Program-made: the position numbers and the translations under genes | The notes under the pieces: generated by a model | Databases searched by the model: none | Told to the model about the DNA's origin: nothing | What the model saw: the letters and a program-made list of their open reading frames with translations, nothing else | Assembly (NCBI RefSeq): GCF_000226095.1 | Contig: NC_016472.1 | Location: 5,022,001-5,086,000 of the forward strand | Direction of reading: 5' to 3' | DNA: 64,000 bases | Source: Thermothelomyces thermophilus ATCC 42464 | Lineage: Eukaryota > Ascomycota > Sordariomycetes > Sordariales > Chaetomiaceae | Shown: one piece after another, positions 23,711 to 36,308 of the stretch | Layout of the letters: each line of letters starts with the position of its first letter | How positions within the stretch are numbered: the first letter of the stretch is position 1

Positions 23711-23931
23711 TGATAGAAGATGGTTTCTAATAGATGGAAGAAAGTTGGTAAGTTATAAATAGTTCAAAAGAGCAATGTCTCCTTCCTACATTGGCTGGCC
23801 CTGTTGGCTCTGTATAAGTAGAGGATAGGAACAAAGAACCCTCCGTTTGCCAGCCCGTTTGCCAGATCCACAGGTCCTTATCTTATCTAGCCTTACATGA
23901 TGGACGCGTCCGTAGACAACGTACTGCATCA
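23711..23931 (-). repeat. 5' LTR of element A
   Basis: 221 bp, followed by the GTTGT target duplication (23932-23936). It differs from the left LTR by transitions only where I compared them, and is less RIP-changed than the left copy. Confidence 0.92.
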
Positions 23932-23936
23932 GTTGT

Positions 23937-26900
23937 ATAGTAGTTCAAACGAGAAAAGATGTCCGTTACACAGAAGCGAAGCTCCTTCACTTGCTTTTCT
24001 ACGATCGTATGTCTCATAGACTCATTCAACCGAGGGTTCGCTTCTAAAGAACAGCGCGAGAGGAAGAGAAAGGAGAGGAAGAGAAAGGAGAGTGTCAGAA
24101 TACCTACTTAGGTGCAATTGCTGGAAGCAGCAATTGCGGCGTCGCTTTTGCAGTTTCACATTTTCGATGGAATCACCGCCAGATATGTTTCAATTACTGG
24201 GCTGAGCAATGATAGAGCTAGCCACCTGGACTTAGCCAGCCTCGAATAATGTAAGGGTCGAAAAAAAATAAAAAGAGTCAAGCTGTTTCGCTTTATCGGC
24301 TGCCCGGGGTGACAAATGCTTCGGCAACCTGTCCCTAAGGGCAATGATCGTTGATGGGATCTAGGGGGTGCGAAGGATTACGTGTCGAAGACCGAGACAG
24401 CGAGACAGAATATGTGCATTGCCGTCCTGCTCCGTCTTACCACCACACCATGGTAAAAAGTAGCACAACCTGCAGAATTCGACAGCCTCGTCGCCACAAC
24501 CCAAGGGTACTATCAGACCCGAGAATGGCACAGACACGGCGCGGCAGCGTGGGAACACAGAGTCTGACCCAACTCAGCTCTTCGTTTCTCGACTAATTAA
24601 TAGTCGATGATGGGTTGACTGAACAGCCTGAAGGCAACACGTCGGAGGGAGTAAGGGGGCCGTTCATTGCGGCGGGACCGAGTCACGGAGGAAACTCGAG
24701 GTGGACGAAGGATCGCTGGCACCAAAGCAACGGTTTGGCATGGCATTGCATGACATGGCCAGGAAGCGGCGCCGGCGGACGTTGTGATGATTACGGTGTA
24801 CACAACCTGCACAGGACCAGTTGAGGCTCGTTCAATCTGGCCTTTCCTCACCCGGTGGCCTGTGGATATTCGACCACTGCGCAATGGAATTCGAGCCTCG
24901 CGACGTGTAGCTAGGCGGCCGCCAGCTTTGCGAAACGTGGAGGCCTCGGTGACTATTTCGGTTCAGACGCCTCCGGACAGAACTTCGGTGCCTCCGACAT
25001 TCCGAGGAACTCTGCCCGTTGACTTGAATGACCCAATACACACCCGAAGGCAGAAACGGCAGTGCTTGAATGCCACCACCGCCTCGTTGACAACCTGATC
25101 CCAACCCTCTCCCAGCCTACCGGGAAGCAGGCCTCCCTCCCGGGCCTTGTGATTCCGAGTGGCCGGTTTGCTGCTGTGGCCAGTTCCTCTGGTCGGCCGC
25201 TATTGCTTTGTTTGGGCGGCCGCACCCTCCTCGGCAGGGCCGCGAACCTGCAGAGAGCACTGCATGCATCTCGGCGGCCAACCAAAGAGACTCGCGAATC
25301 TGCAACCCGTGAGCCAGTCACAATGTCCAGTCTTAAGAAGCTCTGCCTCAGAACTGCACACCCCGGCTTCCCTCCCTCACAAACCCCGGCCGCAAGTTGC
25401 ATGAACCCTGCGGGCGAAGAGGTGAAGGATGGAGGCACTGCGGGAAATCGATATCCATTAAATCCGTACTTGGGCAAGTACATTAACTACATCAATGTAG
25501 GTAAGGTAGTTGCTTCGTACACCGATCCGCACAGCGCACGTGCCGAATTGAGCAGAGGCAGGATTAGAACAATACAGGGGCTTGAAACCAACGGGACCGA
25601 TACAAGGAACGATATCTCGGAACGCAGTGATTTGTGGAAATGAAGACCAGAAAGTATTCTGTGCGCCCTTGAAACCTTTCGCTGCAAGCGAGAATCACAG
25701 ATCCCCGGCGCCGGCAGTTGCTGTCTGGTGGCTTGGATGAAACAATCCTGGATCTGCTGCCGTTATCTGTGACTGAAACAACAGAACACTCTTTACTAGG
25801 CTTTCGTGGCCCCCGTCTCGATGCGCGCTGTGTAGTCCAAGTATAGACGGGGATGTGGCCCTTGGCTTTTGGAATCAGCATGCAAAGGTTTGACCAAAAA
25901 AAGCATATGCATCATAAAAAAAAGAAAAGAGGATTACAAGAAAAAAAGAGGAAAAGAAAAGAGAAAAAAAAGCCTCCAAAAAGGAAACGACGTACCCCCA
26001 CCCCCTCGGGTTCGCGGCACTGAGAGCACTGCAGTGTGTAGCCTCAGCCACTGCAGAAAAATGGAGAGAGGTTTAACGTGTGGCTGCTGGCCGCTGTCGT
26101 TCGGGGCCAACCTCTCCGGTTGACCAAGAAACTTCCAAGCTTGAATCACACACGGTCGCAGGACAAAACATCGTTGCAACTCGCCTGCACAATGACGGCG
26201 CCAAACTGCAGGTACGGAGTTTAGTGCGGTGGATGCGGAAGGTGAGACTGAGGTGTCTGGGAGGTAGAGTAGGCTCCCCCGCCTGCCCAGTGCGGAGCTT
26301 CGAAAGTCGACTTGGTGCGGATTATGTATGTACTAGAGTACAGTGTACTCAAGCACCGAGGTATGTCCATCCACCATGCTACTACTACACTACTGCGTGC
26401 TAACTCGTAACTATGCCACCTCAGGCTAAGTAGCTATTACTGGAATGACAGGGAACGACACAGTAAGGGCTGCCCAGGATCTGAGCTGTCTCCCCTTCTT
26501 CCCCCCACGGGTTCTTCTGCAGGAGCCAATAGACGGGCGCCGGGCCCGACCGAGCTGCAGCGTGTTTATGGCGACGAGGGTCCGTCCGCGACGCAAGATG
26601 CAAGAGACGGCAGGAACTTCTGGTTCCAGCTTTTGAGGCAGGCATCCACGACCACTGTCGGGATCTCCTGCCGTTTTTGACCCATTTTCTCTTCCCTGCA
26701 ATCTACAACAGGCAAAGAACACCTTGCCGAGTTTGTGTCGGGCTGCTGCATAGTTGCGATGGGCAGTGTTCGGGGAGGGTTTGACACCCGACAATCTGAA
26801 ACGGAAAACGAGTTCCAGAGGTTGCTACGCTGGTGACACCTCTCACTTCTCAGCAGCCGACCTGCAAACTCCGTAGTTATTTGGTACTGTATTTGTTTCT

Positions 26901-29900
26901 ATCAGTCAGTAGACTACACACTACAGTACGATGAGTGAGTGCAATGTAGCAAACACCGTTGTTTCTTTCAAGGTCGACGCTGTCCGCATGTGCTTTTGAG
27001 TAGGGTATTGTTTTCTAACAGTGACGCCTACTAAGTAAATAATCATTAAGGGTAATTCGCAACTAAATTTAGACAACATTTTTTTCTTCTCTCATTTTTG
27101 CCCTTCTTTTCTTTCTCCCTTTCCTTTTTATTTTCGTTCTCAAATTTGACGTGACTTGGCAATGGCTGATGAATTGTACCTCGTACTTCGTAGTCTGTGT
27201 GACATCTGAAGTCGTCAATTCTCACCAGACTGCACGCGCTGCTTTTTTTTCTGAAAAGGAACGAATCAATTGGACGACAGAAAGCTCTTTGAGATTGCTT
27301 ATTGTGAGGGGTCGGTCAAACCCCGCGGAACAGTACCTTATCATCAACACAGATGGCTTGAGGTCGTCCGTGAGCGAAGGCTGACATGCGGCGAGGGTTG
27401 TCTACTCAGCCCAGCCTATCGGTCGACAAGGCTCCCTCATGTTGAGCTCCTGGGGAGGAGCTCCTGGGGAAGGGGGGGCGGGTAAGTGGGAGAAACCGAG
27501 GTGAAGTGGACGAAACCCCTCTTCAGCCAGCCTACCGCGCTAGCGTAGTGTAGTCTCTGGAGGCGTCCCTCTGGGCTCTTGGGTCTGCTTCGCACACGCT
27601 AGCACCAGCGGAATCGACACCTTACGTAAAGACGCCGTCGATCTCGAGAAGTGGGCAAATGTCGTGATGAGGAGGCGTCGAGCGCTTCATTCGTGCCGAG
27701 CATCGCTATCAACTGATGGCGCTGCTACGTGGGGTTGGGGGTCAGCCAACTGCGACTGCAAGCTGAAGAAACAACTGCTCTGGAACGCTTGGCCGCACTT
27801 GTTATGGCGGCACGAAGATAGGGTTTCCCTGCCTTACGCTCCGCGGGTTTACACTAGTGTAGAGTAACAAGTGTACATAGTACTCGTAGCTTTCTAAACA
27901 CAAGACACTTACACTATCTCTCAGGTTAGACTCCCGATGCACAGGATCGGCAGCTACCTGGTAGTTGCCCCGCGTACTAGTAGTTGTCTGGTTTGTGCCG
28001 TACTGGAGATGTCAAACTGCGATCAAGCAGCTGCTGATAGGAAATAGAGCCGATCCAAGCTCCGGTACTCCGTAGTGTATGCTATGTAGTGTAGTGTACG
28101 GATTCGTACTCTCCACGGCTAACCAACTAGTGTATTGCGTAGTTACTGTGGTTAGCTAATAACGAGTCAGTATGGTGCCGTCGGTAGCCTCCTCTCGACA
28201 CCTCGATCGTCGGTCGTGTTGGAGCCGAGGAGGAGCCCCAATTGGCCGAACTCGGCTAGGATCAGCTGGGGAAGGTCGAGACGGAAACGGCAAGTCGGCC
28301 TGCAGAGCACGGATTGCGAGCTGGCGTCTTCATGCACACCGGGACTAACGAACTGCACTACCCTGAAACCTTCCAGAAGACCCATCGACATGGAACGGGA
28401 AGGCCCCAATTGGTGAGGCTGGTCTGTGTTCCTGCGTTAGTGGATCCGAGATGGGAACGCGACTGGTTCGGCGGTGGGACTGGCGGGGGGGACGCCAAGG
28501 GAGCTTGATTGGCTGCCCAAGTGGTCAGTGCTTGCCCATCGCCGAGACGGGAAATAACGTGCTGTCGGTTCGTTGCGCCATCGGCACCTGTCATGGGAAG
28601 ATTAACGGCACGCATTGCTTCTTGAGAGGTGAGAGTGGGCGATCCGTGACAAAAAAACACGAGCCCAACGGTGAAGAAGACCCCTACGGAGTACTTTTTG
28701 GGCTTCTGGATGCGACGAATGATGTCCGGGCGACCGGGGTGCGTATTGTATGTACTCCGTGGTGTGTATATGCACAACTGTATGTACTTCGTACTCTGTA
28801 GTGTACGGATTACAATACTACTAGACTCTGGCAGCGTGCGGAATACGTGACATGCACAACACTAGCCTTGGAGCTCATCTGCTCAAACATACTGTGTACT
28901 GTACACTACGGATCAGCGGCTGGTATTCCGCAAACGCTTATGTACAGTACCTATGTACGGAGTACGCGCATGTGTATTCCATCCAGAACCTCTGACCGTT
29001 AGACACGCATAGTGGACTGATGGCAGACCTGCCTCGCATTATGGCTATGGGCTGCATTCTTTGCATCCGCGAGCATTGTTGACTGCGACATGCAGCACTT
29101 TACAAATTCCCATCCAGGTATGAATTACCGTAACATGGGAATTTTTTTGGCCATGGTGTTAGCTCAACCAGAACCACAGTGAGTGCCGCCAACCGAGAAA
29201 ATGAAACCTAGCATCCGGAATTGCTCGCATGTGGTCTGGAAAATGGCGGTGGAGGAGAGTTCGCAGGAGACAAGCGAGGTGCCCAGTACCACATCGAGTT
29301 TAATGCCGTAGCCTAATTCAATTTAAACCATGACCAGGCGACCAGGGCCTCCTGCACCCGCAAAATCCGGGGAGGACACCGACACGGCATAGCCCTCCAT
29401 TTTGGGATATAGTCCGCCCATGTTATCAAACACCTTGGGATTAGCTACAGAGTACTGTGCGGAACCCACTACTACGGGTTGTCTCCCCGGCCCGTTCATC
29501 AACGGTCCCGAGGTGAGTGCATGGATGTACGGAGTACTGTACATAACAAATAAGTACATAACGATGGCGCGCGTACCAGGGTCCATCAAAGTTAGCCAGG
29601 GCCCTGCTATTCCAAAAGCGCGGAATCTAGCATCGGCTGGCTGTGGGCAGACCGCCACGCTCACCGGATTGACACACCGAGGCTGGTCGTGGTTCTCGAA
29701 ATTCCACGTGCTGGAGACTCGCCCAGGCAGAACAAACAGAGGTGTTGCTGCTTACAAGCAGTTTACATTCTCAGTTGCACTCCATATGTAACGTACGGAG
29801 CATGTACAGCTGGTCCACATATACATACATACAAGAATTCGACTCCAATAGCCTGCTGTTTCATGTTGGAATTTTCGAGTGAACCCTCATTTTTTTCTCA

Positions 29901-32900
29901 TACGATTCTTGACCGTTGCAAGACCCTTGTGTCTGGAATACAGCAGAATGCACAAGCTGACGATTGAGGTTTGATGCATCGCCTCCATTTGGCTACACTA
30001 GAGTGCTTGATCAGCGGGTTCTCGAGTGCCGTGTCGACCCAGGCTGGCGGTGGCGAATCATTAAAATGGTCCACCAAGAATCCACCACTCTCCGACAAGG
30101 CCTGGTAGGGTTTCAAGAGCACACGGGAGCAACGGAAGACTCTCACTCGTCCTCGTCAGAGCCGTCGTGGGTGGTTCGCTGTGTTCGAGACCGGCAGACC
30201 CACCAAACGCTGCGCAGCGACCGACAAGCTCCAACAAGCTCTGGAGTTGGGCCTGCGATTCCGGAAACAAAGAGCAGAACCCTGGATGCCTTGGCGCGCC
30301 GGGTCTGGTCCGGTATAATTTGGTCATTGTGTAATCCGTACACTAAGTAGCGTACAGAAACTACGCCGTCTGACGAACCCGAAACGGTAGTAAACATTAG
30401 CTACTCCGTACATCAATGTAGACTGTGCAGGTGTCGATTCACTGGACCGTTCACTTCCGGAGTAGCCAGCAGTTGCATCCAGCTGCCATCCTTCTGCGTA
30501 GCAGTGTACAGACCTGCAGCTGTGGGTGAGTTCCAACCGCCCCATGCATCAACAGAAGGCAAGGGACGGTGGGTGCCAACACAATTGCTGGCGTGTACAG
30601 TACAACGTACAGTACCTACTCCGTAGTATAGGGTAATAGGGTAGGAAGACGAGAGAGACTCCGTTCATCTGAACTTCATCAACTCGTGAGGCTGACCAGA
30701 AGGATGGTGCGACGGGCCGTTGGGTGGCTTTCTGACCTGCCCTCTTCTGCCCAAGGTCTGGAATTTCCTCTTCTGGCGAGAGATCCGGTCATCGCGTGGT
30801 CTGTGTGGATAGGGCCAGGCAAACCACTTTCAGCACAGTGGTGGACGGAATTCAAGTAATCCGCCTGCGTAGTAGCCACTTTGTCCAATTGCTTGATGAA
30901 AACGGGCAGGGAATGGGCCGATTTTGCCTATATGCTAACCTATAATGACCAGCATCGTGCAATTTGTAAGGTAAGGTACCTTGTATAAATGTACGTTGTG
31001 CACGCAGTTCTTGACCAGGCACCGTCAAACATCCAGGGTGAAGTTAGTTTACGGATCGCAGGCTGTCCTTTCAGGTATACTTTACTGTCGAAGCTGTTCT
31101 GGCGGGATCGTGCCCAAACTGCAGCATATGTACAAGAGCAGCGTCCACGGCTCCGGATCTTAAGAGGGATGCGCCTTGAGATATAATATATGGGTACCCC
31201 TGCGATGTGCAAACCAGTGTTCGTTTCACATTCGATGGCAAAGTCGATAATAACCGAGAGTCGCACTTGGCATGGACGAGGCGACGCTGAATCTGCGAAC
31301 AAACCATTTTAGTTATGTGGGCTGCCAATGGTGCGTTGCCCGGAAAAGGTGGGCATAATCAGGCCCCAAGAAAAGTTCGGTTGAACTGCTTGTGGTCGCC
31401 GTGGGCACCATCGTATGTGTAGCCAGTGAAAGGCTAACAGTAAGTGTAAGGTCGAAAAAGTGCCGACAATGATAGATTGGTGAGGTATTTACTAGTTTCA
31501 GCTCGTAGTTAAAACATGACTGCCTCAGCGACTGTTTATGGTCCTTTGCCGCCTGCCACTGAAGGCTCACAAGCATTTTGTGGGCCAGCTATCCGTAAAG
31601 GCGTACGCGATCCCGAGCAAGATACGCGTTGGTTCGAGGCGCCAACGAAACAAAATGCATGGGCTGGAGCTTATCGCTTATGTCTCGTTCTGTCCTGTGG
31701 TGCACGACCTGAAAGTGTACAGATCCCTCCCGGGTCAAATAGGTAGTGGAGGATGGATCCTGCCGCGTCACTGCGCAGGCACACCATGAGTGGTGACATC
31801 GGAGGGGCTTTGGATCCCGATCGCACCTTCCAAGTGCCCGTTGAGCGATACAACAGAGATTTCTCACAGGTCGTTCATTCCTACTGGCCACCTTGCCGTG
31901 ATCGACAGTGCTGGTTGTTCCTGCGACGGCCTTTCGGCGGTTTCACGTTTCTCTGCAGTTGCGCCGCCGGCGCCCTTCTCCCAACCCCCCCCTTCCAAAA
32001 AAAAAAAAAAAAAAAAAAAAACCTGTCGAAACCACTTACTTCGACTCTCCTGATTCGCATCACACCACCACAAATGCCGTGCGTCTGCCGCCGCTGAGAT
32101 TTGCGGAAGCTGCTCTCGCTCTTAACACAGTGCCTTTGGATTGCATACTTGATCATCCTCACAATGCACTTGAACCATCCCGTCGCTTGCAGGTTTCGAA
32201 ATAGCAGGACTTGGATCTTGCGCAACCATACTGGGACGGAACGATAAATAAAGAACTCGCTAGAGAAGCATAAAGATGCTCAAGATTACCCGGGCACCAG
32301 ACTCGATGCAATTTTCGACATTCGGCACAGAATGATATGCCACGTGCGACAGAGTACTCGCCTCCGGAAAGAGAGCATCCATCATGAAGCCTGTGCAGCC
32401 GCGGACCGCTACCTGACGATCGTCGGCAACGGTTCAGCGAAGCAACCGCTGGAATCCGAACTCTGGAGAACGGTCATCACATTGGCGGCGCATCGCCCAA
32501 CCGTCTCTCAAGCAGGCAGTGAACGGTGACAAAGACGATGAGTGGCCTCTTGGGGCGAGTTCGTGCCTTGCATAGCTTGCAACTGCGCTTGTTACTGGCT
32601 GGCAAGGGTGGGAACGGATCAGATGTGACCTGACATGGTGCGGCGAATAGGTGTGCCCGACTCCCTTTTCAGCACCGCGCGTCTCGGTCAGAAAATGTTC
32701 TGTGTGGGTGATAGTTGTGTGGTGGGATGCCTTGAGCGGTCCGTTGGCCTATCAGAAAGAAGTGTGGAGGCCATCGCGGTCGGCTTTATGCATGCCTTCG
32801 CCTTCTCCCGTTGGCCAGCTGTTATGCACTGCGCCCGCTGGACGGCGATGATAAGCCCAGTGGTGCGAGCGATCCCCCGATCCTGCTTCATCCGGATTGG

Positions 32901-33600
32901 ATCCTCTGCATCGTCGTCACTTGCGATTAACCCTCCAAGAGCCAGAGGCGTGCAGCCAACAGCAACAATGAGGACGCCTAGGCGTTGCGGACTCTCAAGC
33001 GGCTATCAGAGTAAACAGAGTAAGGCCACCTGATGAGGAGAACACTCGGGTTGTGCTACACTACTGGCGGCGACCAAAGCATCAGTGCCATTGTGTGGGC
33101 CACGGGCCGGGGGTTTGGATATGGGGGACCACAAGGTCCGTTCAAAGCACCCAGTGCCAGAGAGTGTCGCGAGACGTCCCAGAAACCAAACCGTCTCGGC
33201 TGGGTGTTGCAGACTCCGCCACCCACTCACTGCTTGGATTCGGCCTGAATGACTTGGGTGGGCCAAGGTACCATTAGTTCAGTGGTACGTCCGAGGGCAT
33301 GACCGAACCAGTCCTGATTTAGAACTTCCTGCTAGGTTAATCGCTCTGCGCCAACCTCCACCGGCGAGTCCACCCATCCGATGTTGCCCCTCCACCTTGC
33401 CCCAGACATGCAGACAGGGGTTGCAATGGCCAGTGGGCCGGCCAGTGGCCTCCTGGTCCTGGCCCTTGTCAATCCAAGCGAGCAAGGGTAGGCTCCCAAG
33501 CGGCCAGTCGAGCAGCATCGGGTCCATTGCAACCTCTCCGCCGTTGATCTGGGGCGGACTGGCGGCCGTCTTGTACATATCCGCTAGGACTTCCCTTCTC
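23937..33600. other. Gene-poor region upstream of msn2
   Basis: About 9.7 kb of ordinary, non-RIP composition. Open frames on both strands, the longest about 193 codons (25062..25643), look random: no domain, no hydrophobic pattern, no partner exon. It contains a run of 25 A (31997-32021) and a cluster of the 9-mer TACGGAGTA between 28.0 and 30.7 kb. It could hold a long promoter or non-coding transcripts; the sequence alone does not show them. Confidence 0.5.
28066..30625. repeat. Cluster of the dispersed 9-mer TACGGAGTA / TACTCCGTA
   Basis: Exact copies at 28066, 28685, 28956, 29528, 30402 and 30617, in both orientations. Near matches (for example TACTCCGTG at 28753) are interspersed. Eight more exact copies are scattered in other intergenic parts of the window and none lies in a coding exon. 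Confidence 0.8.
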
Positions 33601-34253
33601 GGGGCTCTCGTTCCTACTCCCCACCACGGGCAGATCTGTCGACCAAGACGCGTGATCCCTTCTTTCTTCTTCCTTCATCTGTCGGTTCTGGTTTCTTTTC
33701 CGTCTCGAGCCTTTTGGGAACCCGTTTCCTGTCCTTCCTTATACAGCAACTCTGTCTCATCCAACCTCGTCCTCACTAATCCCCCTCTCCAAGTCCAAGA
33801 CTTCCATGCCACGAATTTAAGTGACAGACGCATAGAAGAGGAGGCTGGAATTCGTGTGAACGAGCAAGACAAAGCACTCCTACGACGAGTCCATGTACAC
33901 CAAATCTCGAGACGCATAATTGGCAAGTTGTCTGATCCCACGATCACAACTGCCATCCATTCCTTAGCGGCGGAACCGACCCATCCCATCATTAGGCCAC
34001 AGCCGACACGCGACGTTTACGACGACACCTGTACACCACTACATATATATATACCTACGTAATACCTAAACGACAAGAGAGGAACGGAAGAGGGAAAGAG
34101 CAAGAGGAAGACAAAGCAAGAGATAGAAAGAAGGTGTGTGTGAGCGAGAGAGAAACGAACCAACACATCAATATCCTGAATCAGTTGGTATGGTGCAAAC
34201 CTGGATGGTCAGTATGGATTACATTGCTGACAGCTTCGGGCAGTACCTGGAAG
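33601..34253 (+). promoter_or_regulatory. Core promoter and 5' leader of msn2
   Basis: A strongly pyrimidine-rich tract (about 33,655-33,760) is typical of fungal transcription starts, followed by ~500 bp of leader. Upstream ATGs include short reading frames at about 33,813 and 33,890, and one at 34190 that opens a 160-codon frame overlapping the msn2 start out of frame. Confidence 0.55.
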
Positions 34254-36308
34254 ATGGAGATGGAGATCCTGATGGCGGCGCAACAAAGCGGTCCGGCGTT
34301 CTTCTTCTACAATCCGGACACGAGTTCGGAGAGTCGGCAGCACGGCCACTTTCTTCCCCAGCAGCATCTTCAGCAGCACTCAGCGCTGCAGCAGATGCAG
34401 ATGCTCCCGGTCGTGCCGCCACTGCCTTCGACACCAATCTATTCGCGTCCCGGCTCGTCCAGCTCGCAACCGCCACTTTTGCCCAAGGGACTGACAAGCG
34501 CCCCGACTCTGCCCTCTACACTGACTCCTGTGGCGTCCCCCATGCCCATCGCCCCCAAGCCAACCATCGTGCTGGACACGGAGCTGTGCGAGAGCGAGGG
34601 GCTCGGCTCCCCGTTGACCCCGCCGCTCTCGACGTCGGGCAGTGCCATCAGCAGCCCTGGCAGCTGTGATATGCTTCAGACGCCGCTGAATCCCATGCTC
34701 TCCGGACTCGACGGCAAGGAAGCCTGTGGTTCGGATGGTGACCTCGAGAGCTTTCCCAGCTTCGATTGGTCTGCATGCGCATCCCCTCCTTTAACACCTG
34801 GTAAGCATGCTCTCTTTTCTTTTGTTCATTTGTTTTGCTGTTTGCTCTCGACGTTCCCCAAACGTGGAATGCATTTGAAACAACACTTGGACTGTTTATA
34901 ATGCGATCGAAAGAAACAAAAGCCAAGGGTTTTGAATTTTAGTTTTTTATTTTTTCTTTATTTTTCTCTTTTATTTTTCTATTTCCCTCCCGGTCGACCG
35001 ATTTATAAATGGCCTCCGATGTGCTGGTGGGAGAGGGAAATGGGGCCTCTGCAGTGGATAATCCTGTACTCCGGGTTTGGGGGTGTGGTGGTTGCTTCGT
35101 GCTGCACTAAATCGGGGATCGGAGCACTGACCCAATCGGCAACAGTGTACCTGCCATCCCAAACACAGGCATCGAAGATTGCTCCGATCCAGACGCAGGC
35201 TTGCGATCTCCTTTCTCCTGCGTCTTCGTGTCCCTCGCTTTCACCCTCGCCGTCGCCGTATGCGCGGTCCAGTTCTTCGGAGAGTTTTTGTGACCCCCGA
35301 AATCTGACGGTCGGCACGGTCAATTCAACGCTCGCGCCCGAATTCTCTGCCCTCCCAACCCTCTGCGCGGGTGAGGACGAAGACCAAAAGTTTGTGCTTA
35401 GGGGCGCGTCACCTGCGATTTCGCCCGATTCGTCCTTTGACTTCCGCCCGCAATCCAACAACGATCTCCCCTCATTCGACGCGCTCTCTGACCTGGATTC
35501 TGAGGACGATTTCGTCAACGGCCTTGTCAACCTCGGCGACTGCACCGAGGAGGCGCAGCCCAGCCGGTCGCGTGCCAGCTCTGACGCGCTCTCGCCAAAC
35601 GCATCCAGTGACCTTTGTGCTGACGAGGCCGGTGACGCGTTTGGTCTGCTCACCCCCGCCGACTCGAGCGACGATAGTGATTCCCACAGGGACAAGCGCC
35701 AAAAGAAAACGGGCAAGCCCACTATGAGCACTGCCGCCACTTCCCAAGCGGGTAGCAACCAGAGTCAATCACCGCCCAGCAACGAGGGTAGCACCAGCAG
35801 CAATGCCACCGAAGCTAAGAACGAGTCCGAGGCCAACTCTGGCTCGGAAAATGCTGGGCCGGCCCCACTTCCGGCGCCCACCAGCCGTCGTGGGCGCAAG
35901 CAGTCGCTGACTGAGGATCCCTCCAAGACCTTTGTCTGCGACATCTGCCACCGCCGGTTCCGGCGCCAGGAGCACCTCAAGCGCCACTACCGCTCGCTCC
36001 ACACCCAGGAGAAACCCTTCGAGTGCAGTGACTGCGGCAAGAAGTTCTCGCGTTCCGACAACCTCGCGCAGCACGCCCGCACTCACGGCTCCGGTGCGAT
36101 TGTCATGAACCTCATTGACGACCCCGATGCCATCGCTGCGGCAGGCATGCCCGGTGCCTATCCCGCCCACCCGGCCTTGATGGGTGATCAGTACTCGCTG
36201 GGCAAGGTCCTGTTCCAAGTCGCTGCCGAGATTCCCGGGAGCAGCAGCGAGCTATCTTCGGACGACGGCAGCGACCATGGCAAGAAGAAGCGCAAGCGGG
36301 CCGAGTGA
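34254..36308 (+). CDS. msn2: C2H2 stress-response transcription factor, Msn2/Seb1-like
   Basis: Two exons, 34254..34800 and 35146..36308, with a 345-nt intron (GTAAGC donor, CTGAC branch, AACAG acceptor); 569 aa. The start [11 protein letters not shown] precedes an [13 protein letters not shown] then SRQHGHF segment typical of fungal Seb1/Msn2 proteins. The middle is Ser/Pro-rich with acidic patches. Two C2H2 fingers lie at ~446-500 ([19 protein letters not shown] and [19 protein letters not shown]), and the C-terminus is basic (KKKRKR). The family binds AGGGG stress elements in the nucleus and acts in osmotic, oxidative and heat stress. Retention of the intron would stop translation at 34901, before the fingers. 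The upstream region is unusually long. Confidence 0.88.

Larger units (their letters stand above)
8201..23931 (-). mobile_element. Element A: old minus-strand Ty3/Gypsy chromovirus, heavily RIP-mutated, with nested insertions
   Basis: The element is bounded by 221-bp LTRs and GTTGT target duplications. Without the solo LTR and element B inside it, it is about 7.8 kb. On the minus strand the order is 5' LTR (right), leader and gag, protease, reverse transcriptase, RNase H, integrase, chromodomain, purine tract, 3' LTR (left). Readable remnants include an FIDDII reverse transcriptase motif, a VIDLRSLN block, an integrase zinc region (LAYDEKYHFGTNK) and a YLVKWKGLGHKY chromodomain, all broken by stops. 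The sequence is saturated with TAG/CTA words, as expected after heavy RIP. A purine tract (AGGCAGGGGACT, minus strand) abuts the 3' LTR, and a TGG-starting primer-site candidate lies two bases after the 5' LTR. Confidence 0.93.

Noticed and set aside
25062-25643. 193-codon open frame in the gene-poor region, with a 176-codon frame opposite
   Set aside because: No domain, no hydrophobic or repeat pattern and no partner exon. Mutual open frames on both strands are common in GC-rich stretches.
30170-30210. Possible tRNA B box (GTTCGAGACC)
   Set aside because: Flanking bases do not form a T arm and no A box or acceptor pairing is present.
31997-32021. Run of 25 A considered as the poly(A) tail of a retroposon
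   Set aside because: No target duplication and no coding or SINE-like body upstream; it reads as a simple homopolymer.
34207-34242. Possible 36-nt intron joining the upstream ATG at 34190 to msn2
   Set aside because: Shorter than usual fungal introns, and its removal keeps the wrong frame.
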